From assembly GCA_009773455.1 (NCBI GenBank), contig WSXU01000014.1, forward strand, positions 100,530-164,529: 64,000 nt of DNA. The letters are read 5' to 3'. The stretch is from Bacteroidota bacterium. Lineage in GTDB: Bacteria; Bacteroidota; Bacteroidia; Bacteroidales; Lentimicrobiaceae. The position numbers and the translations under genes are program-made. Position 1 is the stretch's first letter. Each line of letters starts with the position of its first letter. This document shows, piece by piece, positions 63,058 through 64,000 of the stretch. Under the pieces are notes generated by a model. That model did no database searches and was not told the DNA's origin. It saw only the letters and a program-made list of their open reading frames with translations.

Positions 63058-63455
63058 CAAGGCTGTTGATTAAGGTTAATTCTTATAAATTCCAGAAATT
63101 CAGGGGCAAAAATAATGATTCCGATTATAACTGACACCATCGATGTCCATAATACAGCGCCAGCTGAGATATCTTTAAGGTCACGAACCCGTTCGCTGAA
63201 ACCTGATTCAACGACATCGGCTAGCTTCTCAATGGCTGTGTTGATCATTTCGGCTGCAATTACTATGGCAAAAAGAAGCAAAATTATAATCCAGTCAGTT
63301 TTGCTGATTCCCAAAAAACAGCCTGCAATTGTCACCAGAACAGCTGCAGCAAGATGAATCCGGGCATTTCTCTCTGTTCTGAAAATCAGCCACAGGCCAC
63401 GGAAAGCAGCGGAAAAAGAACGCCCGAGGTCATTGAAATTCGTGGGGTCTGACAT
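63057..63455 (-). CDS. Diacylglycerol/undecaprenol kinase family protein
   Basis: A 132-residue integral membrane protein with three helices. RTERNARIHLAAAVLVTIAG and VIAAEMINTAIEKLADVV contain the catalytic Glu and metal residues of prokaryotic DgkA. RDLKDISAGAVL is the third conserved block. In this branch the substrate is usually undecaprenol or diacylglycerol. It is the first gene of an apparent operon with the sugar kinase and the hydrolase. Confidence 0.93.
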   Translation of the reverse strand: MSDPTNFNDLGRSFSAAFRGLWLIFRTERNARIHLAAAVLVTIAGCFLGISKTDWIIILLLFAIVIAAEMINTAIEKLADVVESGFSERVRDLKDISAGAVLWTSMVSVIIGIIIFAPEFLEFIRINLNQQP

Positions 63456-63910
63456 AGCTTATAATTTATTCCGGATAAAGATAAGTAATTCAGGATTAAA
63501 TCAGATAGCAGGGGAGGGACTGTTTCGCGGAAAAGTGCTTGCGTTCTGAAAGTAATCACGCAGCATGTTTTGAAGTGTGATCTCTTTCGGAAGTCTATTG
63601 TTGGAAGCCTGGCGTTCGGGGTTAGTTATTCACCCGGCGCACGCGCTGCAAACGCGCGCCAGCCTCCTGGGTGGTCCCGTTGTTGGCGCTCATCTCCGGA
63701 TGAGTTCTTCCGGTGGTCTGTTGGTCGTTGGGAGTTAGAAGTCCGGCGTTTGAAGTTCGTCGTTCACCCGGAGCACGCGCTGCAAGCGCGCGCAAGCCTT
63801 CGAGGAGGGCAGGCAGGGCTTTTTACTTTTTACTTTTTACTTTTTACTTGAACCCGCCGCAGGCGGGTAAACTTTGAGCCCGCCCGAGGCGGGTAAACTT
63901 TGAACTTACT
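63456..63910. repeat. Repeat-rich spacer before the 5S rRNA
   Basis: A block of the form cacccggcgcacgcgctgcaaacgcgcgc (about 63630-63660) recurs at about 63763-63791 with small changes. After that come four tttttac heptamers (about 63820-63850). Then two copies of a hairpin-forming word, cccgccgcaggcgggtaaac, lie at about 63854 and 63880. No gene is visible. The region shows dispersed GC-rich palindromes like those near 35450. Confidence 0.6.
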
Positions 63911-63917
63911 AAAACCA

Positions 63918-63948
63918 CAAAAGGCTACCCGATTGGATAGCCTTTGTG
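63918..63948 (-). terminator. rRNA operon terminator
   Basis: On the minus strand AAAGGCTATCC pairs with GGGTAGCCTTT around AATC. One pair is G-U only in the minus-strand RNA, which supports transcription in that direction. It lies about 10 bp after the 5S 3' end. Confidence 0.75.
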
Positions 63949-63957
63949 TTATAAGTT

Positions 63958-64000
63958 TGGCGACGACCTACTCTCCCACCGGGTTTGGCAGTACCATTGG
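63958..64000 (-). rRNA. 5S rRNA, 3' end only
   Basis: The minus strand reads CCAATGGTACTGCCAAACCC, then GGTGGGAGAGTAGGTCGTCGCCA, the conserved 3' third of bacterial 5S rRNA. The rest lies beyond the window edge, implying an rRNA operon to the right read toward this window. Confidence 0.88.

Overview
The window looks like a chromosomal segment of an anaerobic member of the Bacteroidota (Bacteroidales-like, environmental). The signs are a type IX secretion C-terminal tail on a peptidase, a DUF5916 outer-membrane protein, TAnnTTTG-type -7 promoter elements, mostly weak Shine-Dalgarno sequences, a LytS/LytTR two-component pair, and intergenic arrays of short tandem repeats. Two multi-subunit [FeFe] hydrogenases indicate a fermentative, H2-forming or H2-exchanging lifestyle. 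I name no genus. The right edge is the 3' end of a 5S rRNA read leftward, so an rRNA operon enters from the right.

Layout. 1-12 kb: a truncated endonuclease/exonuclease/phosphatase-family protein, an MFS exporter, a small outer-membrane barrel, two tandem methyltransferases, two GNAT acetyltransferases and a seven-PAS sensor kinase followed by its LytTR regulator. 11.7-18.6 kb: carB and carA, separated by six ~115-bp repeats, then a C10 cysteine peptidase. 18.7-22.6 kb: tRNA-Arg, a stand-alone receiver protein, tRNA-Ser, tRNA-Pro and a repeat-rich accessory island. The island holds a GIY-YIG ORF bounded by a copy of the tRNA-Pro 3' end, and a REP-type tyrosine transposase between inverted hairpins. 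Next to it is a lipoprotein gene whose signal-peptide frame is broken by an 8-bp duplication. 22.7-45.6 kb: an ABC-F ATPase, a lipid A-type acyltransferase, an acyltransferase-3 protein, a fused LeuC/LeuD-type dehydratase, a metallophosphoesterase, a cysteine synthase, a class V aminotransferase, a dicarboxylate symporter, a 1468-residue repeat protein, a LolD-like ATPase, the DUF5916 protein and sucC.

45.7-58.1 kb is the centre of interest: thirteen same-strand genes forming a hydrogenase island. Transcription runs right to left. The first unit encodes NuoE-, NuoF- and HydA-type subunits and ends at a clear terminator. The second unit starts with a regulatory/sensory block (two DRTGG proteins, an RsbW-like ATPase, a HydS-like protein with a modified H-cluster site, a PHP protein and a second HATPase). 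It continues into a complete second hydrogenase (2Fe-2S protein, HydB with extra Fe-S domains, HydA, HydC). The promoter of the first unit carries two near-perfect 18-bp Rex-type operators 43 bp apart, and the second unit has two weaker ones. I infer that hydrogenase synthesis is tied to the NADH/NAD+ ratio through Rex and to H2 or redox state through the HydS block.

58.2-64 kb: truA, a DUF456 membrane protein, a DUF6265-type lipoprotein, a lipoprotein MsrB, a class C beta-lactamase-fold hydrolase, an N-acetylglucosamine kinase-like protein, a diacylglycerol kinase, a repeat-rich spacer and the 5S rRNA edge. Most of the sequence is ordinary housekeeping DNA. The hydrogenase island, the tRNA-Pro island, the carB-carA repeats and the gene-end heptamer arrays are the parts that stand out.
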